Shown here in pieces: positions 1 through 9,212 of a stretch of 64,000 nt of DNA. Under the pieces are notes generated by a model. The model did not search any database, was not told where the DNA came from, and saw only the letters and a list, made by a program, of their open reading frames with translations. The translations under genes and the position numbers were made by a program. Source of the stretch: Litorilinea aerophila (GTDB taxonomy: Bacteria > Chloroflexota > Anaerolineae > Caldilineales > Caldilineaceae); contig NZ_VIGC02000031.1 in NCBI RefSeq assembly GCF_006569185.2, positions 1 through 64,000 of the forward strand, in the 5' to 3' direction. Every line of letters starts with the position of its first letter. Position 1 is the stretch's first letter.

Positions 1-57
1 TCTCTTCCAACGCACCCTTGCCATTCCAGCCGCCCTGACCAATCAACGTCTGGAATG

Positions 58-119
58 ACACGATGTGCTGATGGTTTTCAGTTGTTAAGGTTCTCAATTC
101 CCAACACGATGTGCTGATG
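58..119. repeat. Pair of 16-bp direct repeats near the left edge
   Basis: The 16-base word ACACGATGTGCTGATG occurs at 58-73 and again at 104-119, with 30 bases between the copies. The flanks of the two copies do not match, so the unit is no longer than about 16 bases. It lies downstream of scpA, which ends at 153 on the minus strand. No gene was seen in bases 1-152. The layout is only faintly CRISPR-like and is cut by the window edge. Confidence 0.6.
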
Positions 120-152
120 TACGACAAGTAGGCAGTAGGCAGGAGGAGGGGG

Positions 153-971
153 TCAGGCGGGGACTTCAGTGGGTGGGGAGTCCTCGTCCGTGGGGAGGAG
201 CCAGATGGGGCCGAAGGTCTCCGTCTGGCGGGCTTCCAGCTCCCGGCGCTTGATCAGTTCCAGGACGGCCAGGAAGGTGACGATCACTTCCATGCGCCAT
301 GAACTGTCGGCCAACAGTTCGTGGAAGGCCAGCCCAACTCGCCGACCTTCCTGGCGGCTCTGCTGCCGACAGGCCGCCAGCCGGGCGCGGACATCGGCGA
401 TCTTTTCAGCCACGGTGATGGCGTAGGTGTGGACCCGCGGCGCGGGCGGTTCCACCGGCATGCGCTCCAGGGCCCGGCGCAAGGCGGCGTGGAGTTTTTC
501 CAGCCCCACCGGCTCCAGGACAGGCGGCGAGGCGGCCCCGCTGCCCACCAGGACAGCCTTGGGCACGGGCGCGGTGCGGGCGTAGGCCCGCAGCCCCTGT
601 TCTTCCCGCTCCCGCAGGGTCGCGGCCACCTGTTTGAACTGACGGTAGGCCAGCAGCTGACGTACCAGGGCGTCCCCCGGGTTCTCCTCTTCTTCCTCAT
701 CCCCGGCGGGCGGCTGGGGCAGCAACGCCCGAGACTTGATGAAGAGCAGGCGCGAGGCCACCACCAGAAAATCGGCCAGCGCGCCCGGCTCGATCTCCTC
801 CAGCTGCTGCAGGGTCTGCAAATACTGGTCGGTTACCGCCACCAGGCTCACCTCGCTGATATCCAGCTCCTGGCGCTCGATCAGGTGCAGGAGCAGCTCC
901 AGCGGGCCCTGGAAGACAGGCAGATGTACCGGATAGGCGGCGCCCAGCGGGTGGGGAATGGCGATGGACAC
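153..971 (-). CDS. scpA: Segregation and condensation protein A (ScpA)
   Basis: ScpA is the kleisin subunit of the bacterial SMC-ScpA-ScpB condensin, which compacts and segregates the chromosome. The 272-residue product has the family N-terminus: a segment reading FQGPLELLLHLIERQELDI near residue 20, followed by the helix with FLVVASRLLFIKSRALLP that contacts the SMC neck. An acidic EEEEE stretch follows, then a C-terminal winged-helix-like part that would bind the SMC head. Length is normal for the family. The start is a GTG only 2 bases after the stop of the upstream PGRP-domain gene, so it is probably the last gene of a three-gene operon. No scpB lies in the window; the gene would be expected just beyond the left edge in many genomes. 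Identity is firm. Confidence 0.95.
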   Translation of the reverse strand: MSIAIPHPLGAAYPVHLPVFQGPLELLLHLIERQELDISEVSLVAVTDQYLQTLQQLEEIEPGALADFLVVASRLLFIKSRALLPQPPAGDEEEEENPGDALVRQLLAYRQFKQVAATLREREEQGLRAYARTAPVPKAVLVGSGAASPPVLEPVGLEKLHAALRRALERMPVEPPAPRVHTYAITVAEKIADVRARLAACRQQSRQEGRRVGLAFHELLADSSWRMEVIVTFLAVLELIKRRELEARQTETFGPIWLLPTDEDSPPTEVPA

Positions 972-973
972 GG

Positions 974-3900
974 CTAGAAATCCACGTCAAAGGAGCGGAA
1001 GCGGCGCCCCAGGTTGGCCAGCTCCGCCAGGATGCGGCTGGTCTCCTCTTCATCCCGGCCTGCAATGCGTTCCACCTTGCAGCCGCTGGCCCGCAGCAGC
1101 TTCTCCTCTGCCGCGCTGATGCCCGCCTCGTTGCCCACGATGGTCACATACTCCGCGTTGCGCGCGTCCTGGACGCTGAAGCCGATGGTGGGGCGGAAGC
1201 GGACCACGTAGCTGATGGCGTTGACCAGATCCTGGCGGGCCATGGGGCCGGGGTACGGGCGCTGCCAGAAGAGCATGTAGTGGCGGATGGTCTTGACCCC
1301 CACGCCGGACTGGACCTGCTCGATCCGCTCCCAAAGCATGTCCCGCCAGCGGTTGCCCTGGGTCCATTCGCTGCCTGGGCAGACGGTGTTGTTGTCCGGG
1401 AACTCCCGGTGCCCCCACACCCGGGCCAGGGGGATGTTCAGCTCCTGCATGAGCCAGGCCACCAGATGAGCGCCGGCCCGGAGCTGGGCGGTGGTGGGCA
1501 CCCGGCCGTTCATGAAGCTGCCGGCGAAGACCACGCCCACCGCGTACATGTTGTGGCGGTAGACGTGATAGCTGGCCGTCTCCAGGTAGTTGGTCTGGTC
1601 GATGGTGCCGTCGGCATGGATGAAGAAGTGATAGCCGATGCCCGGCCAGGCATCTTTGCCCCGGGCCGGGTCCGGCGCCACGTGAAGCTCGGCGATGCGG
1701 GCCGGGGAGACGGTGGGCGGCGTGGCCGTGTGGTGGATGGCGATGTGGGTGATCTGGCTCAGGGGGCGCTGTTCGTAGCGCAGGGTCGGGTGCCGGGGTA
1801 GCTGCTCCACCACCACCCGCATGGCCGGCTTGGGCACCACATAGCGCTTGTGCTCCTGTTCCCGCTGCTGGAGCTCCCCCTGCAGCCGCCGGATCTCATC
1901 CTGGGCCTGCTGGTACTGGGCCCGGAGCTGGACGTTCTGGTCCTGCAGGGTCTGGTTGTTGTGGCGCAGGGCTTCCACCTGCTGCTCCAGCTGGGCCACC
2001 TGGTTGCGCAGCTCAGCCTCGGCCGGGCTGCTCTCCTGCCAGCCCGCCGCCCGGCGCACTGCCGCCAGCAGGGCCTCCTTCCAGCAGGCCCCTTCCAGCC
2101 ACTGGGCGCCCGGGGACGGGTGGTCGATGAACTCGCTCACCCCTCGGATGCTTTCCAGGGAAAGCTGGGGGAAGTACTCCAACAGCCAGGCGATGAGCTT
2201 GCCGCCAGCGTAGATCTGTTCGTGGGTGGGCACCCCGTCGTCGAAATCGCCGGCGAAGGCAATGTTGATGGCCCGGGCCAGGTAGACCTGGTTGGTCTCC
2301 ACCACCTGGTCCAGGGGTTGGGTCTGGTAGATTTCACCCTCGGCGGAGATGTAATAGTCGTAGAGGATGCCCGGCCAGTCGGGCAGGTGGGCCCGGGCGA
2401 TCTCTTCCAGGGGGACGTCGGGCGCGACGCCGGTGTGGTTGATCACCACGTACTGGATGCTGTCGGCCGGCCGGGGGACATAGCGCTCCGGATCCCGGGG
2501 CAGCCGCTGGATCCAGTTGTGGATGGGCAGGCCTCCCGCGGTCTGGGTGGGCTGCTCCTCCAGCTGACGCTGCAGTTCGGCAATCTCCCCCTGGAGGCGC
2601 CGGTTGAAGGCCAGCAGCCGTTCCCGCTCCGCCTCCAGTTCGGTCACCCGGTCGGCCAGGGTGGCCTGCTTGCGCTCCAGTTCGGCGATGAGGCCGCCCA
2701 TCTCCACCACCCGGCCGCTGTCGCTGGATCCGCTCAGCGCGGCCAGGTGGAGCTGGACCTGGCGGATGAGGATGGCCTTCCAGTTGATACCCGTGTAGAA
2801 AGGCTCGCCGGGGCTCTCGGTGTCGGTCAGCTCCCCCAGGCCCATGATGCTCTGGGGCGAAAGCCCCAGGTTCTGGGCCAGCCAGGCGCAGAGGCGGCCC
2901 GTGGCGTCCAGTTGGGGCATGGAGGGGGTCTGCTGGCTGAAGTTCCCCGCCAGGCAGATGTTGACGCCCTGGGAGGACCAGATCTGGTCCGGGTTGGCCA
3001 CTTCCTCCAGGGCGCTGACCTTGAAGATCTGTCCCTCGCTGTCCACCACAAAGTGGTAGGCCATGCCGGGGTAGCCGGCGCGCACATGGGTCTGGGCGAT
3101 GCGCTCCAGGCTGAGGCGGGGGTCCGCGCCGGTGTGGCTGATGACCAGGTAGCGGATCTGGTTCAGGCTGCGGCGGGCGTAGGGGGTGCCCGAGCGGGGC
3201 AGCTGCGCGCTCACGTCGCTGAACAGGGGCACGGGGAGCTGGTCGCCCTCCTGGCCATCCATCCCGGGCACTCGTTTGGGCATCTCCACCGTGATCCAGC
3301 GGGTGAGCACCGACGAGCCCTTCTCCCGGAACCAGGTGATCCCTTCGTGCACCAGATCCAGCTCCAGGGTGTAGTTGCCCGGCTCGTTGGGCAGGGCCAG
3401 ACGCACGTTGACGGTGACCGTCTCGCCGGGGGGCACGTCCCGGGGAATGTCGGTGCGCAGGTCCCTGGCCGGCTCCAGGGAGAGGGGACGCCGGTTGCGG
3501 AAGTAGCGATAGCCCACCCGGAAGGGGTTGCCGCCGCCCCAGCTCCAGGGCAGGCTGCCGGCATTGCGCAGGGTCACGGGCACAGTGATGGTCTGGCCGG
3601 CCACCAGCCGGTCCGGGAACTGATCGTCCAGCCATTCCACCCGATAGGCCGGCCGGGCCGGTTCCGCGGGGCCCTGACTGTCCCGGGGCCGGGGAGCCGG
3701 TTCGGGCTCGGCCTCCAGCTCAGCCCCCTGCCAGCGGTAGTCGTGCTGGAGCGCGGCCCGGAAATCTTCCATGACCCCCTGTTTGCCGTCGATGTACCAG
3801 CGGTCCATGCGGGGCCAGCGGTAGAGGATCAGGGCCCGGATCTGCTGGTGGCCGGGCTCCCGATTCCAGGCGTCGATCTCCGCGTAGGCCTGCTGCACCC

Positions 3901-4810
3901 AGCCCGTGTTTTCATCCAGCCAGGGGGTCGTCTGGTCCGTCTCGGTGATGTAGACGGGCAGATGGCGCATGGAAGCAGGCACGGCCTCCAGAAAGTCCCG
4001 GTAGGCACGGAATTCCCGATGACGCTGCTGAAAAGGCGGCCCCAGCTTCTCGTCACTGACGATCAAGGCCGGGTCGGGGCCGTGGGTGTAGGTGTGGAGG
4101 GTGAAACCATCGCAGCCGTCGGGCCCCAGCAGGGTGAGGATGTCCCGGAAGTATTGCACCCAGTCGCCGTTGGGGTTGTCACCGTAGATGGTCTGGGTGT
4201 TCCAGGGAGCCACCGCGCCCACCAGCACCTGGTCGTCCTCGTGGCCCGGCACCCGGTGGATGGCCTCCCGGCAGAGGCGATAGCAGCGCGCGTAGAGCTC
4301 CGGCGTGATGATCTCCCCCGGGTCGATGATGGCGCCCCGGGTGGTCCGGATCTCGGTGGAGTGGTCGGGCAGGGCGTTGAAGCGCACGGGCAGGCCCCGG
4401 CGCATGGGATCCGACTCCTCGGGCGTGGGGCCGTGGATGGTCGGGTGGCGGGACCAGTCGATCTGAATGCCGGGCCGCTCCACCGCGTAGTTCATCTCAT
4501 TGCCGATGATCCAGATCTTGCAGCCCCGGCTGGTGGCCACGAAATTGGCCACCCGCTGGGCGAACTGCTCGTAGAGGCTGCTGTGGGGGATGGTGCCGTC
4601 GGGCGGGTAGCCATGGTTCAGGCGGCACATGATCCCCAGCCCCCGGCTGCTGAAGGTGGTGAAGTCCACGCCGGTACGGTCGGCGGGGTCGTGGCCGATG
4701 GCTTCGCAGAACAGGATCCAGCCACGCCGGCCCGCGGAGAGCATGAGCTCTTCGCCGCCGGGTTCGTGGATACCAAAGAGAAATTCCGAATCGATCAACG
4801 GACGCGGCAT
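974..4810 (-). CDS. Glycosidase-like protein with Ig-like domain, three PGRP/amidase domains and coiled coils
   Basis: A 1278-residue multidomain protein. Residues 1-355 form a glycoside-hydrolase-like barrel with IIGNEMN (E105) and VYITETD (E290), the usual placing of an acid/base and nucleophile pair. Residues about 390-510 look like an NBR1-type Ig-like domain. Three amidase_2/PGRP domains follow at about 550-690, 785-920 and 1020-1165, separated by coiled coils at about 703-753 and 930-990. Only the third keeps the zinc set (H1026 or H1027, H1134 in WGHRE, C1144 in VCPG). In the first two the WGHRE histidine and the cysteine are replaced. An unassigned 90-residue C-terminal domain ends the protein. 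No signal peptide or membrane segment is visible. The gene starts 10 bases after the paralogue upstream, with GGAGG just before ATG. It probably binds or cuts peptidoglycan or a related glycan; the substrate is unknown. Confidence 0.85.
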   Translation of the reverse strand: MPRPLIDSEFLFGIHEPGGEELMLSAGRRGWILFCEAIGHDPADRTGVDFTTFSSRGLGIMCRLNHGYPPDGTIPHSSLYEQFAQRVANFVATSRGCKIWIIGNEMNYAVERPGIQIDWSRHPTIHGPTPEESDPMRRGLPVRFNALPDHSTEIRTTRGAIIDPGEIITPELYARCYRLCREAIHRVPGHEDDQVLVGAVAPWNTQTIYGDNPNGDWVQYFRDILTLLGPDGCDGFTLHTYTHGPDPALIVSDEKLGPPFQQRHREFRAYRDFLEAVPASMRHLPVYITETDQTTPWLDENTGWVQQAYAEIDAWNREPGHQQIRALILYRWPRMDRWYIDGKQGVMEDFRAALQHDYRWQGAELEAEPEPAPRPRDSQGPAEPARPAYRVEWLDDQFPDRLVAGQTITVPVTLRNAGSLPWSWGGGNPFRVGYRYFRNRRPLSLEPARDLRTDIPRDVPPGETVTVNVRLALPNEPGNYTLELDLVHEGITWFREKGSSVLTRWITVEMPKRVPGMDGQEGDQLPVPLFSDVSAQLPRSGTPYARRSLNQIRYLVISHTGADPRLSLERIAQTHVRAGYPGMAYHFVVDSEGQIFKVSALEEVANPDQIWSSQGVNICLAGNFSQQTPSMPQLDATGRLCAWLAQNLGLSPQSIMGLGELTDTESPGEPFYTGINWKAILIRQVQLHLAALSGSSDSGRVVEMGGLIAELERKQATLADRVTELEAERERLLAFNRRLQGEIAELQRQLEEQPTQTAGGLPIHNWIQRLPRDPERYVPRPADSIQYVVINHTGVAPDVPLEEIARAHLPDWPGILYDYYISAEGEIYQTQPLDQVVETNQVYLARAINIAFAGDFDDGVPTHEQIYAGGKLIAWLLEYFPQLSLESIRGVSEFIDHPSPGAQWLEGACWKEALLAAVRRAAGWQESSPAEAELRNQVAQLEQQVEALRHNNQTLQDQNVQLRAQYQQAQDEIRRLQGELQQREQEHKRYVVPKPAMRVVVEQLPRHPTLRYEQRPLSQITHIAIHHTATPPTVSPARIAELHVAPDPARGKDAWPGIGYHFFIHADGTIDQTNYLETASYHVYRHNMYAVGVVFAGSFMNGRVPTTAQLRAGAHLVAWLMQELNIPLARVWGHREFPDNNTVCPGSEWTQGNRWRDMLWERIEQVQSGVGVKTIRHYMLFWQRPYPGPMARQDLVNAISYVVRFRPTIGFSVQDARNAEYVTIVGNEAGISAAEEKLLRASGCKVERIAGRDEEETSRILAELANLGRRFRSFDVDF

Positions 4811-4820
4811 CCGTCCTCCA

Positions 4821-7805
4821 TCACGGTCTGGGCGTGCCGGGCGTTTCGGGCGCCAGGGGGCTGGGCGCCAGTCTGGGCAGCAGGATTCCCTCGGCGGAGG
4901 GAGCTGCCACGGCCCCTTCCGGGGCCACCATAGCCTGGGGCGCCGGAAGCGCCTGGATGTACCCGGGCAGGATCACCGCCTCTGGGGTCAGGTAGGGCAG
5001 GGGATCGGAGAAGCCTCCCCAGCCGTCGGTGCGGCTGTAGGGGTTGATGCGGATGGCAAAGTGCAGGTGGGGGCCGGTGCTGGCGCCGGTGTTGCCGGAA
5101 CGGCCCAGGACATCTCCTCGGGCCACCTGCTGCCCTTGCTGCACAGCCACCCGGTCCAGGTGGGCGTAGATGGACTGGCCCCAGCTGTGGGCCAGGAGCA
5201 CGAAGTGGCCGAAGCCGCCGGCTTCGAAGCCCACCAGGGCCACCTGGCCGCCATCGACCGCGGTGATGGGTGTGCCGGTGGGAGTCAGGAAGTCGATGCC
5301 GTTGTGGCCCTTCAGAGGCACGCCGTCGTAGGTGAAGCGGGCATAGAAATCGGGGTTTTCGCCCCAGAGCTGGCCGATGCCAAACTGCCCCTGGAAGGGC
5401 GCGCCCAGGTAGCGACCCGTGGCTTTGTCCGGGATCTCGGTGCCGGGCAGCCGGGGCGCCCGGCCCAGCAGCGGGATGGTGGACCCATCGCCGGGGGCCT
5501 GCTGGGCCACCCAGCCCACCACCTCCCGCCCGTTGCTGCCGATGCCGCCCCCCCGCCACCAGGTGAGCCCATCGGCCGTGCGGGGGCCATCTAGGATGTA
5601 AACGGTGGCCCGGGAGGCGAAGTCCCCCAGCACGTCATCCGCCGGCTTGTTCTGGTAGCCGGGGCTGCGTCGCACCCGGGCGCCGGCGCTGCCGACCACC
5701 ACGACCAGGTCGCCGGGGGTGAAGGCCTGATCCGCGCTGGGACGCCGGGAGACCAGCAGGGGAATATCGCCGGGCGCGCTTTCGGCCATCCAGCCCTGGA
5801 CCCGACGGCCCTGGCTGTCGGTGGTCTCCACCTGCCACCAGATGAGCTCATCGGCTGCCTGGGGACCGGCCAGGATACGGGCAGCGGTACCCGGCCAGAT
5901 GTCTGCCAACACATCGTCCGGCGGCTTGTTCAGGAAGCCGGGTGAGCGGCGCAGGCGCACGTAGTTAACCGTCTCCACCGGATCGCCCACCTGGAACTTG
6001 CCGGAGATGGGCGGCGGAGCGGTGGTCTTGTCCAAAAGGCGACGGCCCGTGGGGTCCAGCTCGGCCATCCAACCTTCCCGCTGGACGCCGGCCACCTTGC
6101 CCCGCAGCTGCCACCAGATGAGGCCATCGGCCCGGCGGGGGCCCGCCACCACGGTGAGGACCGTGTTGAGGGGCACGTCGGCGACGATGTCCGCCTCCGG
6201 CTTGTTGCGGTAGCCCGGGCTGCGCCGCATGCGCACCACGTCCCGGGTCAATACCAGATCGCCCATCTTGAAGCTGGCCTCGCCGGGCGGAGGCGGCGTC
6301 GGCGGCTCTTCTGCCCCGGCCGGCTCCAGGAAGGTGGTGCCGGTGGGGCCAAACTGGGCAAGCCAGCCGTCCGTCGTGCGGCCGTCGGCCAGGGGCGCCC
6401 GGACCCGCCACCAGGTGAGGCCGTCCGCCTGACGGGACTGGCCATCCAGAATGGTCACCCGGGTGCCGGTGGGAATCTCGGCGATGACGTCGTCGGCCGG
6501 CTGGTTGAGGTAGCCTGGTGTCCGGCGCAGGTTGAGGACTGTGGTGGTGCGGACCACATCGCCGGCCTTGAAGGGGCCCTGGGGCGACGTCGTGACCACC
6601 TTGGGCCAGCGGTAGTCGTGCTGGAGCGCGGCCCGAAAATCGTCGATGACGCCCTGTTTGCCCTCGATGTACCACTTGTCGATCTTGGGCCAGCGGTAGA
6701 GAACCAACGCCCGGATGGGCTGGTTGCCGGGCTGGCTGTTCCACCAGTGGATCTCCGCGTAGGCCCGCTGCACCCAGCCGGAGTTGACGTTGGCCCAGGG
6801 GACATCCTGGTCGGTCTCGGTGATGTAGACCGGCAGGTGGCGCATGGAGGGGGGCACCGCGGCCATAAAGTCCCGATAGGCCCGGAACTCGTAGTGGCGA
6901 TTCTGGAAGGGCGGGTTCATCTTGGCGTCGCTGTGGATCAGGCTGGGATCGGCCTGGTGGGTGTAGGTGTGCAGGGTGAAGCCGTCACAGCCGTCGGGGC
7001 CCAACAGGCTCAGGATGTCCTGAAAATATCGCACCCAGTCGCCAATCTCATTGCCGGGATAGCTGGTCTGATTGTTCCAGGGGGCCACCGCGCCCACCAA
7101 CACCTGGTCGTCCTCGTGGCCCGGCACCTGGCGGATGGCCTGCCGGCAGAGGCGATAGCACTGGGCGTAGAGCTGGGGGGTAATCACTTCCCCAACCTGG
7201 CTGGGCGCGGCCTGGGGGGTGGCGGCAGCCTGGGGGCCTTCACCGGCCGGCCCACGACCCAACGCGTTGAAGCGTTCCGGTGCGCCGTGGAAGAGGGGAT
7301 CTTCCGGATCGGGCGTGGGCGGGATCGGCGCGGCTGCAGGCTCCGCCGGCGGCCGCTTGCGACCCAACAGGGCCTGAACCAGGTCCATCAACGCGGTGAG
7401 CATGGTGACCAGGCCGCCCTGGGGGGATGCGGCTGTGGCCGCGGGCTGGGCTGCCCGGGTGACCTGAGGGCGTTCGATGGCGTAGTTCATCTCATTGCCG
7501 ATGATCCAGATCTTGCAGCCCCGGCTGGCGGCGACAAAATTCGCACAGCGACGGGCGAAATTGGCGTACTGGCTGCTGTGGGGAATGGTGCCGTCCGGGT
7601 GATAGCCGTTGTTCAGGCGGCAGATGACGCCCAGCCCCTGGTTGCTGTAGGGGCGAAAGTCCTTGCCACTCTGGTTATTGGGATCGTGTCCGATGGCCTC
7701 GGTGAAGACAATCCAGCCGGGTTTCCCCGCGGCCAGCATATGGCCCTCACCGCCGGGCTCATGGATCCCAAAGATGAAGTCGGACTCAAAGCGCGAACTT
7801 GCCAT
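4821..7805 (-). CDS. Glycosidase-like protein with four SH3-like repeats and M23 peptidase domain
   Basis: A 994-residue paralogue of the next gene over its first 400 residues, including IIGNEMN (E105) and VYITETD (E330). A Pro/Ala-rich insert at about 115-200 interrupts the shared module. Four SH3-like repeats of about 80 residues follow (about 412-495, 512-592, 604-685, 695-780), each with an R-R-[ST]-P-G-[YF] motif and a W-W pair. The C-terminal part (about 800-930) is an M23 lysostaphin-type zinc peptidase with GHNGID (H834, D838) and HLHF (H913, H915). The tail is Ala/Pro-rich. AGGAGGG lies five bases before the ATG. It is the first gene of an operon with the PGRP protein and scpA. Wall hydrolysis or wall-sensing is likely, but there is no visible signal peptide, so the route to the wall is unclear. 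Confidence 0.85.
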   Translation of the reverse strand: MASSRFESDFIFGIHEPGGEGHMLAAGKPGWIVFTEAIGHDPNNQSGKDFRPYSNQGLGVICRLNNGYHPDGTIPHSSQYANFARRCANFVAASRGCKIWIIGNEMNYAIERPQVTRAAQPAATAASPQGGLVTMLTALMDLVQALLGRKRPPAEPAAAPIPPTPDPEDPLFHGAPERFNALGRGPAGEGPQAAATPQAAPSQVGEVITPQLYAQCYRLCRQAIRQVPGHEDDQVLVGAVAPWNNQTSYPGNEIGDWVRYFQDILSLLGPDGCDGFTLHTYTHQADPSLIHSDAKMNPPFQNRHYEFRAYRDFMAAVPPSMRHLPVYITETDQDVPWANVNSGWVQRAYAEIHWWNSQPGNQPIRALVLYRWPKIDKWYIEGKQGVIDDFRAALQHDYRWPKVVTTSPQGPFKAGDVVRTTTVLNLRRTPGYLNQPADDVIAEIPTGTRVTILDGQSRQADGLTWWRVRAPLADGRTTDGWLAQFGPTGTTFLEPAGAEEPPTPPPPGEASFKMGDLVLTRDVVRMRRSPGYRNKPEADIVADVPLNTVLTVVAGPRRADGLIWWQLRGKVAGVQREGWMAELDPTGRRLLDKTTAPPPISGKFQVGDPVETVNYVRLRRSPGFLNKPPDDVLADIWPGTAARILAGPQAADELIWWQVETTDSQGRRVQGWMAESAPGDIPLLVSRRPSADQAFTPGDLVVVVGSAGARVRRSPGYQNKPADDVLGDFASRATVYILDGPRTADGLTWWRGGGIGSNGREVVGWVAQQAPGDGSTIPLLGRAPRLPGTEIPDKATGRYLGAPFQGQFGIGQLWGENPDFYARFTYDGVPLKGHNGIDFLTPTGTPITAVDGGQVALVGFEAGGFGHFVLLAHSWGQSIYAHLDRVAVQQGQQVARGDVLGRSGNTGASTGPHLHFAIRINPYSRTDGWGGFSDPLPYLTPEAVILPGYIQALPAPQAMVAPEGAVAAPSAEGILLPRLAPSPLAPETPGTPRP

Positions 7806-7964
7806 GACACCCTCCTGTCCTGCGGCATGGGCTACGGAGTGGCTGGGATGGCGGGCGGCGAAGCCAGCCGACGGCGCCCCCGGGCCCCACGATTTTCAGC
7901 GCCAGCTCTGACCCTGGCCTGACCTTGGGAGAGAGACGAAACGGGGAAGGGATGACGCCAATCT

Positions 7965-8831
7965 CTACCAGAAACCATCGTCCTCGTTGTAGCCGAACTC
8001 CTCACAGATGCGGGCCACAGTCTCCACGATCTGGTCGTGGACGCGGCCATTGCTGGCCACCAGGCCGTTATGAGCCCGTACATCCCGCTTGTTGAAGAAG
8101 ATGGGGTTCCCCCAACAGTCGGTCATGCGGCCGCCGGCGGCCTCCAGCAGGGCGTGGGGAGCGCAGAGATCCCACTCCTTACAGCCCGGGCTGGGGTGGA
8201 CGTAGAGGTCGGCCAGTCGGCGCACGATCAGGCCTACCTTCAGGCCAACGCTGCCGCTCACCCGCTCGCTGGTGATGCGTAAGGCCGCGCGCACCCGGTC
8301 CACGATCTGCTGGCGATGGCTGCGGCTGCTGACCAGGACCATGCGGCTGGGTTTGTCCACGTCGCTGACCCGCAGGGGGATGCGCTCGTTGGCTTCGTAG
8401 AGGTAGGCCCCATGGCCCACAGCCCCGGCATAGAGCAGGCCGGACTCAGGCTGCATGACCACGCCCAACATGGCCCGCCCCCGGATGGCCAGCCCGATCA
8501 TGATGGAAAATTCGCCGTTGCGGGCAATGAATTCCTTGGTCCCATCCAACGGATCGATAATCCAGACCCGTTCCTTTTCCAGGCGGCTCAGGTCATCCTT
8601 GGATTCTTCGGACAGGATCCCGTCGTCCGGGTACATGGCCCGCACCCGGGTGACGATGTGCTGGTTGGCAGAGCGATCGGCCTCAGTGACCGGCTCGCGA
8701 TCCGATTTGTACCGAACTTCCGACGACCCGATATAAAACGTGTTGACGATGGTCGCGGCCTCGCGTGCCACTTTGCACGCGAATTCCAACTCTGCGGTTA
8801 AGTCGGTCACTTCTACCTGATCGTGTGACAT
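7965..8831 (-). CDS. cysQ: 3'(2'),5'-bisphosphate nucleotidase, CysQ-type inositol monophosphatase family
   Basis: The 288-residue product carries the metal-dependent phosphatase signature: EESKDD near residue 78, IIDPLDGTKEF near residue 95 and EWDLCAPHALLEAAGG near residue 215. The Thr-Lys-Glu-Phe ending of the DPLDGT motif is typical of CysQ rather than of inositol monophosphatase, which usually has Thr-Asn. Members hydrolyse PAP or PAPS to AMP or APS in the cytoplasm and so relieve PAP build-up from sulfate assimilation. The start has AGAGGG close upstream of ATG. The gene stands alone between the wall-protein operon and a 380-base gap. No sulfate-assimilation genes are near, so the exact substrate is inferred from family motifs. 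Confidence 0.85.
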   Translation of the reverse strand: MSHDQVEVTDLTAELEFACKVAREAATIVNTFYIGSSEVRYKSDREPVTEADRSANQHIVTRVRAMYPDDGILSEESKDDLSRLEKERVWIIDPLDGTKEFIARNGEFSIMIGLAIRGRAMLGVVMQPESGLLYAGAVGHGAYLYEANERIPLRVSDVDKPSRMVLVSSRSHRQQIVDRVRAALRITSERVSGSVGLKVGLIVRRLADLYVHPSPGCKEWDLCAPHALLEAAGGRMTDCWGNPIFFNKRDVRAHNGLVASNGRVHDQIVETVARICEEFGYNEDDGFW

Positions 8832-8931
8832 AATCCCTCTTTTTACAATAGATGACTCCGCTGCCCAAACACCACGCCCAGCATTTCACGGTTGTTATCC
8901 ATTGGCCGTTCTCCCCTGGGTTACCCATTGG

Positions 8932-8963
8932 CGGAGTCGGCATCTGAGGATGCTCACTCCGCA
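8932..8963. repeat. Intergenic palindrome, family A copy 1
   Basis: A 14-base arm with GAGTCGGCATC is followed by the loop TGAG and an imperfect complementary arm, GATGCTCACTCCGC. The core GTCGGCATC-TGAG-GATG recurs at 59561-59582, where a following stretch resembling TCTGTGGTT is also shared. This makes it a dispersed REP-like element. It lies in the 381-base gap 8832-9212, in which no gene was found. Confidence 0.7.
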
Positions 8964-9212
8964 CATAGGCCACCATCGGGCAGGACTGCATCCGTGTCAT
9001 CGGTGGAATCTGTGGTTCCAATCACAGTAGAGCCATAGACGTTCCAGTCGGCATGGCAAAGCGTTCAGATTGTAGCAACAGTTCAGCAGCGCGGCAAGTA
9101 TCGCAGGGGCATGGGATCTGCCCCGGCGACTCCTGTCCGGCGTCGATGCCACGGGAGAAATTCGGCGGCACTGCCCGAGGGGAGACCCTGGACGAATTTC
9201 AGCCAGGGCTTC

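Noticed and set aside
1-152. Possible end of a CRISPR array
   Set aside because: The repeat is only 16 bases, the period would be 46, the flanks do not match, and no cas gene is present.
1850-4933. 1027-residue plus-strand open frame opposite the PGRP gene
   Set aside because: It is the mirror of the domain-rich minus-strand gene and shows no domain, start signal or family pattern of its own.
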